Positions 53,598 through 63,630 are shown, counted from the first letter of the stretch. The stretch is 64,000 nucleotides of DNA from Gleimia hominis (GCF_002871945.2 NZ_CP126963.1:1488001-1552000), one strand, 5' to 3'. The notes: a model not told the origin generated them from the sequence alone. Program-made: numbers and translations.

Positions 53598-54401
53598 ATG
53601 GGTAGAAAGCAGGCAAACACCACGCGGAGAACGCAAGCAGGCACTCCTTTAGTGCAGATTCGAAACGTGCATAAGAGCTTCGGTAACTTCGAAGCCCTCA
53701 AAGGTGTGGACCTAGATATTCACGAGGGACAAGTCGTCGCCCTAGTGGGCGCCTCCGGTTCCGGCAAGTCCACACTCTGCCGCTGCATCAACCGACTCGA
53801 AACCATCACATCGGGTTCCATTGAAGTAGACGGAAAGCCACTACCTCAAGAAGGTAAAGAACTCGCCAACATCCGCGCAAACATCGGAATGGTATTCCAA
53901 TCCTTCAACCTGTTCGAACACAAAACCGCGCTCGAAAACATAACGCTCGCCCCCATCAAAGTTCGGAAACAAAAACCCGATGCCGCCCGCACCACTGCCC
54001 GCGACCTCCTAAAACGCGTGGGCCTAGCAGACCGAGCAGACTCCTACCCCTCGCAACTATCAGGCGGGCAACAACAACGCGTCGCGATCGCCCGGTGCCT
54101 CGCAATGAAACCCAGAATCATGCTGTTCGACGAACCCACCTCGGCGCTAGACCCAGAAATGATCACCGAAGTACTCGACGTGATCTCAGAACTAGCTGAC
54201 GACGGCATGACCATGCTGATCGTCACCCACGAAATGGGATTCGCCCGGCACGTCGCCGACAAAGTCGCATTCATGGACGATGGACGTATCGTAGAACTAG
54301 ACACGCCTGAAGAATTCTTCACCCACCCCAAGAGCGAACGCGCCAAAGATTTCCTCTCCACCATCTTGGGACACTCAAACAACGTAGGCAAAGAAAAATA
54401 G
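53598..54401 (+). CDS. gluA: Glutamate/amino acid ABC transporter ATPase
   Basis: 267 residues, CCAAGG 7 bases before the ATG. Polar amino acid importer ATPase: Walker [11 protein letters not shown]-loop [10 protein letters not shown], signature [12 protein letters not shown], Walker [15 protein letters not shown], switch THEMGF. A charged N-terminal extension of about 17 residues precedes the domain. First gene of a four-gene operon with binding protein and two permeases, the gluABCD layout of Corynebacterium and relatives. Confidence 0.9.
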   Translation: MGRKQANTTRRTQAGTPLVQIRNVHKSFGNFEALKGVDLDIHEGQVVALVGASGSGKSTLCRCINRLETITSGSIEVDGKPLPQEGKELANIRANIGMVFQSFNLFEHKTALENITLAPIKVRKQKPDAARTTARDLLKRVGLADRADSYPSQLSGGQQQRVAIARCLAMKPRIMLFDEPTSALDPEMITEVLDVISELADDGMTMLIVTHEMGFARHVADKVAFMDDGRIVELDTPEEFFTHPKSERAKDFLSTILGHSNNVGKEK

Positions 54402-54414
54402 GAAGGAACAAGAG

Positions 54415-55419
54415 ATGAAGTTACGTAGAGTTACCGCTGCCGCCGCAGCCGCAGCACTCACAATGATGGGACTGGTCGCTTGCTCCGGCCCCGCCGAACG
54501 CCCTCAAGCCCAAGATGACCCCAGCGCAACCTCACAAAACGAAACCACCAAAGGCAAACGCATAACCGTCGACGAATTCGACCAGCTCGCCGCCCAAGGC
54601 CCCGTTGCGGAAGACGACGAAATCGAAAACAACGCGTGGGCCAAAGCCATTAAAGAGCGCGGTAAACTCCGCTACGGCGGGGTCTCCACCTCCCCCATCT
54701 TCTCCCTCCAAGACGTCGCCACCGGACGCGACACCGGATTCGACGCCGGTATCGCCCACCTACTCGCCCATTACATCCTCGGCGGTGAAAATGCGGACAT
54801 CGGCAACCAAGCCGACATGACCGTCATGACGCCCGACACGCGCGAGCCCTCCCTCGAAAACGGGGCGGTAGACGCCGTGATCGCCACCTACTCCGTAACC
54901 CCAGAGCGGTTAAACAAAGTAGATTTCGCAGGCCCCTACTACTCCTCCGGCCTCGCGATCATGGTGAAATCCGACAACGACAGCATCAAGAGCCTAGACG
55001 ACCTCAAAGGCAAAAAAGTTGCTGCCCAGTCTAACTCCACCGCAATCCCCTTCATCCAAGACAACGTTGAGGGCGCGCAAGTGTCCACGTTCGCAGACAA
55101 CGCCGCGTGCATGACAGCGGTGCGGCAAGGCAGCGTAGACGCATACGTGCAAGACCAAGCAATGCTCCTGTCCGCCGTGGCGAACGAGCAGAACAAACAA
55201 CTGAAAGTTGCCAGCCAACCATTCACCGAAGACCTCTACGGCATCGGCCTGCCCAAAGACCAGCCGGAAGCCAAAGAGTTCGTCAACAAATTCCTCAAGA
55301 CTATTGAAGAAGACGGCTCGTGGAAACGCCTGTGGGAACAAACAGTGGGGCCCTTCATGGAAGGGAACGCCCCGCAACCACCCACCATCGGGGACTTCGG
55401 GAAGGCCGCACAAAAATAA
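54415..55419 (+). CDS. gluB: Glutamate-binding lipoprotein
   Basis: 334 residues. Signal peptide with lipobox MGLVAC (Cys about 23), then a Gln/Asp/Thr-rich linker and the amino-acid-binding domain: KLRYGGVSTSPIFSLQD, VTPERLNKVDFAGPYYSSG, KGKKVAAQSNSTAIP. GluB-type by context and length. AGGAACAAG precedes the ATG; 13 bases after gluA. Confidence 0.87.
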   Translation: MKLRRVTAAAAAAALTMMGLVACSGPAERPQAQDDPSATSQNETTKGKRITVDEFDQLAAQGPVAEDDEIENNAWAKAIKERGKLRYGGVSTSPIFSLQDVATGRDTGFDAGIAHLLAHYILGGENADIGNQADMTVMTPDTREPSLENGAVDAVIATYSVTPERLNKVDFAGPYYSSGLAIMVKSDNDSIKSLDDLKGKKVAAQSNSTAIPFIQDNVEGAQVSTFADNAACMTAVRQGSVDAYVQDQAMLLSAVANEQNKQLKVASQPFTEDLYGIGLPKDQPEAKEFVNKFLKTIEEDGSWKRLWEQTVGPFMEGNAPQPPTIGDFGKAAQK

Positions 55420-55447
55420 CGGCCACAAGAGAATTAACGGTACCTAG

Positions 55448-56161
55448 ATGCAGATTGTTCTAAATAACGCAGACCTACTGTTAGCCGGGCTCGGCCGCAC
55501 CCTCGCGATGGCCGCGCTCGGCTACATAGGTGCCCTAATCTTGGGAACCATAATCGCCATTTTCCGGGTCAGCCCCGTTCCCGTCCTGAGGGGGTTCGGC
55601 ACCCTCTACGTGCAATTCTTCCGTAACATCCCGCTGCTGACCCTCATGATCCTCACGGTTTTCGCCCTGCCCGACGCGGGCCTGCAACTATCGTTCTTCA
55701 CCGCCGCCACCCTCGCCGTCGTCCTATCTTCAGCTGCGTTCGTGTGCGAAACCATCCGGTCAGGCATCAACACGGTTTCGGTTGGGCAGTCGGAAGCCTC
55801 CCGCGCCCTGGGGATGAACATGTTCCAACAACTGCGTTACGTAATCTTGCCACAAGCATTCGCATCGATGATTCAACCACTGGTTAACGTCTTTATCGGA
55901 ACAGTTATTGGTACCTCACTGGCATCCGCAGTGGGAGTTGCGGAACTAACGAACATAACCCAGCAACTGAACCTGCGTTACGCCGAAGCGGTACTCATGT
56001 TCGTGGTCTCTGGCATTTGCTACCTGGCGATCGCGTTCGGGGGCGGCGCATTAGGCGTGTGGCTTCAACGCCGTGTAGACCGCCGGTTCTCCCGCCCCAC
56101 CAAACGGGAAGGCCGCGCCGCGGTGGAACGGTTCCAACAGGAACAAGGAGAGATGGCATGA
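55448..56161 (+). CDS. gluC: Glutamate ABC transporter permease 1
   Basis: 237 residues, HisMQ-type permease with several helices, NIPLLTLMIL and the EAA loop GQSEASRALGMNMFQQLRYV. Pairs with the next permease, whose start overlaps its end (ATGA). The C-terminus is charged and has RPTKREGRAAVERFQQEQG. Confidence 0.87.
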   Translation: MQIVLNNADLLLAGLGRTLAMAALGYIGALILGTIIAIFRVSPVPVLRGFGTLYVQFFRNIPLLTLMILTVFALPDAGLQLSFFTAATLAVVLSSAAFVCETIRSGINTVSVGQSEASRALGMNMFQQLRYVILPQAFASMIQPLVNVFIGTVIGTSLASAVGVAELTNITQQLNLRYAEAVLMFVVSGICYLAIAFGGGALGVWLQRRVDRRFSRPTKREGRAAVERFQQEQGEMA

Positions 56162-56997
56162 GCACACGCAACGCCAACCTCAAGAACAAAACCGGCCAAG
56201 GGCGCAAAGTTACCCCCACCCGGATACTCTTTGACGAACCCGGCCCCAAAGGGCGGCGCAACATCCTCATTGTCTCCGCCGTGTTCGTCGTCCTGCTTGC
56301 CCTCGCGATCGCGGGCGGCTGGTACCAACTGTGGTGGAACTACCAGCTGGAACCCGACAAGTGGCTCCCATTTCTACAGCCCGACCTGCTGAGGTTCTTT
56401 GGCCGCGGTGCACTGGGCACAATCACCGCCACCCTGGTGGCCGCCGTATTCACCTTCCCCCTGGCACTACTGCTTGCCCTCGGGCGCCTGTCAAAAAACC
56501 GGGTCGTATCCCTAACTGTAGGCGGTTGGGTGGAAGTGTTCCGCTCCCTTCCCCTCCTGCTGCTGGTGTACGCGTTCTTGCTTGCAGCGCCCCGGTACGG
56601 ACTTAACCTGCCCACGTTCTGGGTGCTGGTGGTCCCCATGATCATCAGCTGCTCCGCCACCACTGCCGAAGTGTTCCGCGCCGGCATTCAAGCTGTTCCA
56701 CGTGGGCAGACCGAAGCTGCGCTATCACTGGGGATGAGCTCGAACCAAGTGTCGTGGCTCGTCGTGATTCCCCAAGCCCTGCGGTTAGTGGCCCCCAACC
56801 TGCTGACCCAGCTCGTGTCGCTACTCAAAGACTCCACCCTCGGTTTCGTCGTCTCCTACGCTGACCTGATGCACCAAGGGCAGCTGTATTCCGCGCAGTC
56901 AAACTCCTACATTCAAACCTACGCGCTGATCGCAGTGATTTACGTGGCCATCAACATTGCCCTCACTCAGCTGGCGAACCGGTGGCGCGCCGCTTAA
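56158..56997 (+). CDS. gluD: Glutamate ABC transporter permease 2
   Basis: 279 residues from the ATG in the ATGA overlap at 56158 (GGAGAG upstream). Charged N-terminus (TRNANLKNKTGQGRKV), then helices and the EAA loop GQTEAALSLGMSSNQVSWL. Completes the importer. Longer than GluC because of the N-terminal cytoplasmic region, as in known GluD proteins. Confidence 0.87.
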   Translation: MSTRNANLKNKTGQGRKVTPTRILFDEPGPKGRRNILIVSAVFVVLLALAIAGGWYQLWWNYQLEPDKWLPFLQPDLLRFFGRGALGTITATLVAAVFTFPLALLLALGRLSKNRVVSLTVGGWVEVFRSLPLLLLVYAFLLAAPRYGLNLPTFWVLVVPMIISCSATTAEVFRAGIQAVPRGQTEAALSLGMSSNQVSWLVVIPQALRLVAPNLLTQLVSLLKDSTLGFVVSYADLMHQGQLYSAQSNSYIQTYALIAVIYVAINIALTQLANRWRAA

Positions 56998-57041
56998 CCT
57001 CCAGATCCGGTAAATCCTCCAGATCAGGTAAATTAGGATCC

Positions 57042-57680
57042 GTGACTGCACCGAGCAACAACACCCCGCCCCCTCCTGGCAACCCCGCGCCCACACTAAC
57101 GCCGCGGCAACAGTACCGAGCGTTCCGCGAAGCCCGCCAAAGCAAAGTGTTCACCGTAATCGCGGTCGTGATGCTTGCGGTTACCCTCATCTCCATCCTG
57201 GTTCTAGCAGGCACCATCCGCATCCCCTTCATCTCAGACTTTTCTGAAAGCACCGAGTACGTTGAAAAAAGCGGAGACGTGCCCTGCCCTCCAGAAAATG
57301 CCGCGGGCGTAAAACTAGACGGTACCAAAGCGGTTATTTTAAACGCCACGTCTCGATCTGGGCTTGCGAACTCGGTGCAAGACGCGCTCAAAAGCTACGG
57401 GGTGAAAGTTACGGACACGGGTAACTACGTTGGGCAGTTCTACGGGGCCACGCAAATAACGGCAGATGCCGACCACGTTGCGCAGGCGTACTCACTGGCC
57501 CGCGTGTTCCCAGATGCGAAAGTGAAGTTCTCGGCCTCCCCCAACGACAAGCTCACGATTCTGCTTGGCGAAAACTTCTCTGACATGCTTCCTCCAGAGC
57601 AGGCGAAAACCGTGCTGCAAGACAAGAACGCGCAAATCAGCAAGCCGGAAAACTGCAAGCTACTGCCCGGGCAAGAATAA
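57042..57680 (+). CDS. Membrane-anchored LytR C-terminal domain protein
   Basis: 212 residues if the GTG at 57042 is used (a GTG/ATG at 56982 would overlap gluD; the first opening contains a short duplicated TCCAGATC-GGTAAAT segment). A Pro-rich cytoplasmic start, one membrane helix (VFTVIAVVMLAVTLISILVLAG) and an extracellular LytR_C domain (VILNATSRSGLANSVQDALK) with conserved Cys in VPCPPEN and NCKLL. LytR_C domains occur beside cell-wall proteins; exact role unknown. Confidence 0.72.
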   Translation: MTAPSNNTPPPPGNPAPTLTPRQQYRAFREARQSKVFTVIAVVMLAVTLISILVLAGTIRIPFISDFSESTEYVEKSGDVPCPPENAAGVKLDGTKAVILNATSRSGLANSVQDALKSYGVKVTDTGNYVGQFYGATQITADADHVAQAYSLARVFPDAKVKFSASPNDKLTILLGENFSDMLPPEQAKTVLQDKNAQISKPENCKLLPGQE

Positions 57681-57743
57681 GCACCGACGTCACAGGAAAG
57701 CTGGCTGGACCCTCGAGTTTTTATTTGTGCCTATGATGGGGAT

Positions 57744-58574
57744 ATGACCTCAACAACACAAGAAGCGGGTAAACAGTTAGCGGACTTAATGCGCGGGCGC
57801 ACCACCATGATCGTAGCTGGTGCCGGCATGTCAACCGACGCGGGCTTACCGGATTACCGCGGCACCGGATCTTCCGGAACCCCCACGGTGGATTACGACC
57901 TGTTCATGTCCGACAAGAAGTGGCAACGTTGGGTGTGGCAGCGCAACCAGGAAACTTGGCGTGCCGTCACCCGCCTGCAACCCACGCCCGCGCACCGCGT
58001 GGTGGCGAAGTGGCAGGCCGAAGGTCTCGTGAACGGAGTGGCGACGCAGAACGTGGACGGCTTAGATGCGCGCGCTGGGATAAAGGATCCGATGCTGCTG
58101 CACGGCACGTTCGCCCTAGTGACATGCACTAGTTGTGGTTCGCAGTTTCCGCGTGAGGACGTGGATGAGTGGATGCGGAAGTTGAACCCCAGTGTGGTGG
58201 ATGACCCAGATCCAGCGCACTGCGCGATTCTAGCTGAGGCAGATGAGGCGGGTGCGGATGCGTCTACTTTTGAACCGGCGCCATGCCCGAAGTGCGGTGG
58301 GGTGCTGAAACCGGACGTCGTGTTTTTTGGGGAAATGCTGCCGATGGAAGCTATGTCCCGCGCCTACGCAGCAGCCGCGGCCGCCGACGTCGTACTCGCC
58401 TTAGGCACGTCACTTCTGGTTGGTACCGGGTTGTGGGTAGTATCTGAGGGCCTGCAATCTGGCGCAGACTTCGCAATCGTGAACCTGGGGCCCACCGCGG
58501 CCGACAACTACGCGACCTTGCGGATTGAAGGCAACGTGTCCGACATCCTGCAAGCTGCTGACCAAGCGCTCTAG
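57744..58574 (+). CDS. cobB: NAD-dependent protein deacylase (sirtuin)
   Basis: 276 residues. Full sirtuin set: GAGMSTDAGLPDYRG (NAD binding), TQNVDGLDARAG, catalytic His in LLHGTF, zinc Cys pairs CTSC and CPKC, and VFFGEML. It uses NAD to remove acyl groups from lysines. A class III-like or bacterial group; substrate preference cannot be read. An insertion of about 30 residues (VDDPDPAHCAILAEADEAG) lies between the two zinc pairs. Separate promoter region of 63 bases. Confidence 0.92.
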   Translation: MTSTTQEAGKQLADLMRGRTTMIVAGAGMSTDAGLPDYRGTGSSGTPTVDYDLFMSDKKWQRWVWQRNQETWRAVTRLQPTPAHRVVAKWQAEGLVNGVATQNVDGLDARAGIKDPMLLHGTFALVTCTSCGSQFPREDVDEWMRKLNPSVVDDPDPAHCAILAEADEAGADASTFEPAPCPKCGGVLKPDVVFFGEMLPMEAMSRAYAAAAAADVVLALGTSLLVGTGLWVVSEGLQSGADFAIVNLGPTAADNYATLRIEGNVSDILQAADQAL

Positions 58575-58645
58575 CAAGCTAACGGCCGGGACCTCCGGGG
58601 GAAACGAAAGATACCGGCCCGGGCTAGCTGGGATCGAAACGACAG

Positions 58646-59833
58646 TTACTGCCCCCAGGGGAAGGCGTTTTCTGCGATTTCACCATCGCTGCCGCTGGCC
58701 CAGCCTTGGCGTGAAACCGCGAATGACTTGCCGGTTTTCGTGTTCCAGCAGCTCATGCCTTTAAAACGGGACACGCACGCGTAGTTACCGAACGTGGCGG
58801 CCTTGTCGTAATCCAAAAGTTTAATGTCGTCTGCCAGCCCCAGGTCACCGCACATGGACCGGCTTCCATCTTTAGTGCCTTCCACTGCGAACCCGCCGGT
58901 ACCACCACAGATTTGCCCACCGCCAATCGGATCCTCAACAGATTCGTAAACTTGGCACGCCATTTTGTCTTGATCGGCAAGAATCGTGCACCGGATATTC
59001 TCCGACGGCGAGTAAAAAGCAGCAGCCCGAACCGCTCCCGCTGGAGCCGGGTACCCCGGTTCTTTACTCGAAGGGCTTTCCGACGGCTCCGGCGTTTCTT
59101 CCTCTTCAGTGGCCTGCGGAGTTTCGGGTTCCGAAGTGGGTTCTGCCGACGCGGACTCCGACGCTGCCGGCTGTGATTCGTCCGTCTTCCCCCAAGTCAA
59201 ATACCCCGTCACGGTCGCTACGAACAACCCCAGCATCACCGCTGCAACCACCGCGAGGATGGCGATAACCACCGCTATTCGAGTATTCGACGAACCGCCC
59301 TGCGGGGCCTCCTGGTACTGCTGTTCCTGCTCCGCTGCGGCCGCCGCATACTGGCTGCCCTGCGCAAACTCATCCACCTGGTTCTGCTCGTACTGTTGCG
59401 CTTCCCCGTACGCCCGCTGCGTTCCGTGCGGGTAATACGCCGGCGGGTACGCTTCCGTTTGCCCGCCCTCACGATCATCCACGGGCGGTAAAAACGTGGT
59501 CTGTTCCACGTCCTGGTCGCGTTCCACCACTTCAGTTTCCTGAGGTTCTTCACCCCGCCAAGGTGCAGTAGACTGCTGAGGTTCAGCAGACTGCGACGCG
59601 GACTCAGCTTGCGCGGGTTGATCGGCTTCTTCAGTGCCAGCACGCTTGCCTAGCGCAGCGTCAATCTGTGGATCATTTAGCTCCCCCAGCCACTCAATCA
59701 ACGCGGGATACTCATGCGCCGTCGGGTTACCCGCCACCTGGGGGCGCAAATCCGGATGCGCAATCGCAATATCGTAAAGCTCGTCGAGCGGGGTGTTCGG
59801 ATCAGCGGCCTTCTTCGCAAGGTTTGGATCCAC
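58646..59833 (-). CDS. Single-pass membrane protein with LRV-like N-terminus
   Basis: 395 residues. Residues 1-55 (NTPLDELYDIAIAHPDLRPQ, then VAGNPTAHEYPALIEWL) match the variant leucine-rich repeat (LRV)-like domain often fused to actinobacterial membrane proteins. A long Gln/Glu/Tyr-rich linker follows, one helix (about 185-210, IAVVIAILAVVAAVMLGLFV), a Ser/Pro/Glu-rich spacer, and an outer domain with six Cys (CTIL, MACQV, QICGG, MCGDL, YACVS, MSCWN), probably three disulfides. Function unknown. Confidence 0.7.
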   Translation of the reverse strand: MDPNLAKKAADPNTPLDELYDIAIAHPDLRPQVAGNPTAHEYPALIEWLGELNDPQIDAALGKRAGTEEADQPAQAESASQSAEPQQSTAPWRGEEPQETEVVERDQDVEQTTFLPPVDDREGGQTEAYPPAYYPHGTQRAYGEAQQYEQNQVDEFAQGSQYAAAAAEQEQQYQEAPQGGSSNTRIAVVIAILAVVAAVMLGLFVATVTGYLTWGKTDESQPAASESASAEPTSEPETPQATEEEETPEPSESPSSKEPGYPAPAGAVRAAAFYSPSENIRCTILADQDKMACQVYESVEDPIGGGQICGGTGGFAVEGTKDGSRSMCGDLGLADDIKLLDYDKAATFGNYACVSRFKGMSCWNTKTGKSFAVSRQGWASGSDGEIAENAFPWGQ

Positions 59834-59986
59834 AGTATTCTCCTTCGAGTTCGCATGCTACCGATGCCAGACTATCGCCTCAACACATTAAACTATAAGG
59901 GAACATGCATTATTCGCCACCCACATTCTTATAAAATAGTAAAAAGAATAAGAAGTTAAGATGTCGACAAAATAAGGGAGGACTCC

Positions 59987-61060
59987 ATGATTCCACTAAC
60001 AGAAAGTGCCGATCTCTACAAAGCTTCTGACGATAGGTACGATAAAATGCCCTACCGCCGCCTCGGCACAACCGGGCTGAAACTCCCCGCCATCTCGCTT
60101 GGATTTTGGCATAACTTCGGTGACGACAAACCCCTCCAAACTCAACGCGACATCGTCCACTACGCATTCGACCACGGCATCACCCACTTCGACCTGGCGA
60201 ACAACTACGGGCCCCCACGCGGCTCTGCAGAAAAGAACTTCGGCCGCATCTTCCACGAAGACCTGGCGCACTACCGCGACGAAATCGTGATCTCCACAAA
60301 GGCCGGGTGGGACATGCAGCCCGGCCCCTACGGATTCGGGGGCTCACGCAAATACCTACTCGAAAGCCTGAACCAGTCCCTCGACCGCATGGGCCTAGAC
60401 TACGTGGACATCTTCTACTCCCACCGGCCCGACGCGGACACGGACCTGGAGGAAACCATGCTTGCCCTCCACAGCGCGGTGACGAGTGGGAAAGCCATGT
60501 ACGTTGGGATCTCCTCTTACTCCGCGGCGGACACGAAACGGGCCCAATCGATTATGCGTGACCTGGGTACCCCCCTGGTGATCCACCAGCCGTCCTACTC
60601 TATGCTGAACCGGTGGATTGAAACCGATGAGCTTCTGGAGACCCTCGCGCAAGAAAACATGGGTGCCATCACGTTCTCCCCACTTGCGCAAGGCATGCTC
60701 ACCGACCGGTACCTAGATGGTATTCCTGAGGATTCCCGCGCAGCAGCAGGGAAATCACTCGACCCCGACTGGCTGTCGGACGCGAACTTGAAACACATTC
60801 GCGCACTCAACGACATAGCGAAAGAACGCGGCCAGTCACTCGCCCAGATGGCACTCGCCTGGGTGCTGCGTGAACGCGGTGGTGTCCACGTCGACTCCGC
60901 ACTCGTGGGAGCCTCGTCCGTGAAACAGTTAGCGAACTCCCTGGGAGCGCTCGAGAACCTCGAGTTCTCAGACGAAGAGATTAAACAGATTGATCAGCAC
61001 GCCAAAGACTCTGGGATCAACATCTGGAAGAGCGCAACAGAGTCCACCCAAGAGCGGTAA
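59987..61060 (+). CDS. Aldo/keto reductase (YghZ-like)
   Basis: 357 residues. Tetrad Asp69, Tyr74, Lys105, His146 (HFDLANNYG, STKAG, FYSHRPD), and a longer N-terminal loop with PRGSAEKNFGRIF as in the YghZ/Gpr group that reduces glyceraldehyde-3-phosphate and methylglyoxal. The SLGFWHNFGDD and QPSYSMLNRWIE segments support that group. GGGAGGA lies before the ATG. Detoxification of reactive aldehydes is likely. Confidence 0.85.
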   Translation: MIPLTESADLYKASDDRYDKMPYRRLGTTGLKLPAISLGFWHNFGDDKPLQTQRDIVHYAFDHGITHFDLANNYGPPRGSAEKNFGRIFHEDLAHYRDEIVISTKAGWDMQPGPYGFGGSRKYLLESLNQSLDRMGLDYVDIFYSHRPDADTDLEETMLALHSAVTSGKAMYVGISSYSAADTKRAQSIMRDLGTPLVIHQPSYSMLNRWIETDELLETLAQENMGAITFSPLAQGMLTDRYLDGIPEDSRAAAGKSLDPDWLSDANLKHIRALNDIAKERGQSLAQMALAWVLRERGGVHVDSALVGASSVKQLANSLGALENLEFSDEEIKQIDQHAKDSGINIWKSATESTQER

Positions 61061-61166
61061 AACTAAACGCGCCCCACTGGGACCCCGCGCACTCGTGTCG
61101 GTGCGCATTGCTCTACCGGCTGGAGCGCCCCACCGGGGCGCCGCGCCTTAGTGTTAGTACGGTGCT

Positions 61167-62114
61167 CTACCGGCTGGGACGCTGGGATTTAGCGTTGGTG
61201 CGCCGCGGTTTACTACCCGTATTCCGCGGCGCATTTACGCGTCCGCTTTGCAAATAAGTGATGAACGCAGGCAGAAAAACCACGCTGCTTAGAGCGAACG
61301 CAATCAGTTCCACACTCAGCGCAACTGCGGGCCAATGATGGGCCTTCACCGCTTCTTCCACCCATTGGCCGCCCTCAACCGCGTTCACTACCGGCCAGTA
61401 CAAACTGTTCGCCAACGTCAATAGGCCGAGCAGCACAATCATTAATGCCCCCGAAGCGGTGAGCATCGCAGTTCCCGTAGGGTCGCGTTGCAGCGTCGCT
61501 TCTTCTTGAGGTACCAGCACCAGCGCCCACAAGGCCACCACAATTACTGCGCCAACAATATCTGCGGGCCGATGCCACCCCACCCCCATGATCGCGATCG
61601 CAACCAGGGCGTTCACCAGGGCGGCGATCAAAGCAACTAGAGACCTAATCCGCTGCTTGCACGCGATGACGAGGGCAAGTGATAAAGACAGTGAAACAGT
61701 CATGTGGCCTGAGGGAAACGAGTTCGGTAAGTCCACCCCAATATGTAAGAACGGGCGGGCGATAACCCACGTTTTCAGAACCTGGGTGGTGACGTTCGCG
61801 CCCACCACCAGCACCCCCAGACGCAGTGCAAGCGCAGGGCGGCGCACCACCACCGCCACGAGCATCACCAGAACAGTGCCAACCCCAATTGTGATAGGCG
61901 ACACGGATCGTTGCATAATGGCCGACACCCACCGGAAGCGCGCGCCCGTTGCCGCAACCGTATCTAGCGCCACCTGATCCATGGTTTGCCCCAACTGGCT
62001 GCGCACCGCGAACATCGTTAAAGCCACAAGTAGGACTAGCATCAGCACAAACGACGCCACGCGTAGGTTCCGCCGGCCTTGCGCCCTAGAGCGCATTATT
62101 TGTGCCATTGTCAT
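61167..62114 (-). CDS. PAP2-family membrane phosphatase
   Basis: 315 residues from the ATG at 62114 (GGAGG 9 bases upstream; the earlier opening is rejected). Several membrane helices. PAP2 signature in three parts: KTWVIARPF, SFPSGHM and GVGWHRPADI, with catalytic His in each of the last two. Acts on lipid phosphates such as undecaprenyl pyrophosphate or phosphatidic acid. A basic C-terminal tail (PRNTGSKPRRTNAKSQRPSR) follows the last helix. A long extra helix pair after the active site (about residues 215-290) is longer than the family minimum. Confidence 0.85.
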   Translation of the reverse strand: MTMAQIMRSRAQGRRNLRVASFVLMLVLLVALTMFAVRSQLGQTMDQVALDTVAATGARFRWVSAIMQRSVSPITIGVGTVLVMLVAVVVRRPALALRLGVLVVGANVTTQVLKTWVIARPFLHIGVDLPNSFPSGHMTVSLSLSLALVIACKQRIRSLVALIAALVNALVAIAIMGVGWHRPADIVGAVIVVALWALVLVPQEEATLQRDPTGTAMLTASGALMIVLLGLLTLANSLYWPVVNAVEGGQWVEEAVKAHHWPAVALSVELIAFALSSVVFLPAFITYLQSGRVNAPRNTGSKPRRTNAKSQRPSR

Positions 62115-62262
62115 TAACCAGATCCTCCTAAAACCCCTCCAACGCGCATAACGCAAGCAACTATTCTAGCCTGAAGAAGGGAGGAAGCCTCCCCTTAGTT
62201 GTAACGCTAAACTAGTAACGACATTATTCGAACGACCGAAATTTTCTTGGAAAGGAGTGACG

Positions 62263-63630
62263 ATGGTAAATAAACCCCATCTGAACCTCCACCAACTCCA
62301 AGAGTTTCTAAACAGCAGTGTAATCGACCTGCCTTTCAAACCCCACGAAGACGGGTTCGTGTTCGAAGCCTCCCACGCAGTAATCACCATCCGTATCGCC
62401 GCCCCGTCCGTACTACAGATCCGCGGGCGCTGGCGTGGGATAGCGCAAGATCCTACTAGTTTTGAGGCACTCGCCCAACAGGTGCGTAAATGCAACCGCA
62501 TGCACCCGATCCCCAAAGCGTACTTGGAGCACGTGGACCACTACCAGTACCAGTTGTGCGCAGAGGCGAACTCACTGATAACGGACGGCACCACCGGCAC
62601 GCACATTATTCACACGCTCGAGCGCAACATGCCGCTCATGGTCGCCTTCTTCGCCAACGTGAGCCGCGAACTCGAAGAACCCACCGCCGATGCCGGAACG
62701 GGAACCCACGCACCGACGGTAACTACTTTTGGGACAGACACCCCCTCAGGAAAATGGCACGAAACCAACCCGAGTGGAGGAGAAGTCAACCAGGCTCTGG
62801 GACAAACTTGCCCGCTCCAAAGAGGAACAGTTGGAACGGAACCGGGCGCCGAGGAAACGATCGAAACGGAACCGTGTGGCGAGGAAACAATCGGAACGGA
62901 ACCGGGCGCCGGCATGATGAACGCGGGAATAGGTGAAGTTTCCAAGAGCGCGCGCATCTACCCCGTGCCGAACTTGCGGGTCGAACAACGGAACCCCCAC
63001 GCGCGGGGTCGGGTAGAACAATCCAATCCCCGCACGCAGGGTCGGGCCGAACAACCCAACCCCCACGCGAGGGGTCGGGTCGAACAACGGAACTCACACG
63101 CGCGGGGGCGGGCCAACCCGCAGGTAGTCACGGAACAAACTCGCACGCCCGTAACCCTCGCGCGCATAAGCCACGCCGCCGAAGACCTCGGAGGCCTATT
63201 TACCCTAATCGGACCCAACATCGGATGCGTCGAGTTGAACGGTTCCTCATTCGCGATCTCCCTGTGCCCCGCCACCAACTTCATGTCAATGCGCCTGGTG
63301 TGGCACACCGGGCTCGCGCCCGCAGAAAAATACGAACCCGCGATCTTCACCAGCGCAGACGCGTGGAACCGTAAAGAATTCTTCCCAACCGTCTACACGT
63401 GCCCCAACGAAAACGGTGTCAAAGTAGTGGCGAACTACGTGGCGGACGTGGGTGTGGAAATGACTAACTCGCAACTGCAAACCCACCTGGTGGTCGGCAT
63501 GTCACAAACCTACGAAGCCATCGACTTCGTCCGCAACACGGTGTGGTGGGTGTTTAAAAAAGACCGGGCACAAAGCCACGGGTGGATGGGAACTTGCGAA
63601 ATCGGAGACACCGAACATGGCTGCTGCTGA
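62263..63630 (+). CDS. Two-domain YbjN-like protein with internal repeats
   Basis: 455 residues; ATG at 62263 has AAAGGAG upstream. Two YbjN-type domains: the first at about 10-140 (IRGRWRGIAQDPTSFEALAQ, then RKCNRMHPIPKAYLE) and the second at about 300-440 (ISHAAEDLGGLFTLIGPNIG). They are separated by a 150-residue linker made of a 10-residue repeat (GTEPGAEETI) and four 11-residue repeats (RVEQRNPHARG). YbjN proteins act like type III secretion chaperones in fold; the actinobacterial pair is common but not characterised. It overlaps the helicase gene by 14 bases. Confidence 0.7.
   Translation: MVNKPHLNLHQLQEFLNSSVIDLPFKPHEDGFVFEASHAVITIRIAAPSVLQIRGRWRGIAQDPTSFEALAQQVRKCNRMHPIPKAYLEHVDHYQYQLCAEANSLITDGTTGTHIIHTLERNMPLMVAFFANVSRELEEPTADAGTGTHAPTVTTFGTDTPSGKWHETNPSGGEVNQALGQTCPLQRGTVGTEPGAEETIETEPCGEETIGTEPGAGMMNAGIGEVSKSARIYPVPNLRVEQRNPHARGRVEQSNPRTQGRAEQPNPHARGRVEQRNSHARGRANPQVVTEQTRTPVTLARISHAAEDLGGLFTLIGPNIGCVELNGSSFAISLCPATNFMSMRLVWHTGLAPAEKYEPAIFTSADAWNRKEFFPTVYTCPNENGVKVVANYVADVGVEMTNSQLQTHLVVGMSQTYEAIDFVRNTVWWVFKKDRAQSHGWMGTCEIGDTEHGCC
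62833..62910 (+). repeat. 30-base repeat in the YbjN-like gene
   Basis: Two and a half units (62833-62862, 62863-62892, then 62893-62910), encoding GTEPGAEETI-type peptides. Confidence 0.8.
62977..63108 (+). repeat. 33-base repeat, four units, in the YbjN-like gene
   Basis: Four imperfect units encoding RVEQRNPHARG variants; multiples of three keep the frame. Confidence 0.85.

Noticed and set aside
56982-57041. An earlier start of the LytR-C protein overlapping gluD
   Set aside because: The added 20 residues come from a short DNA duplication and lack a better ribosome site; kept only as an alternative.
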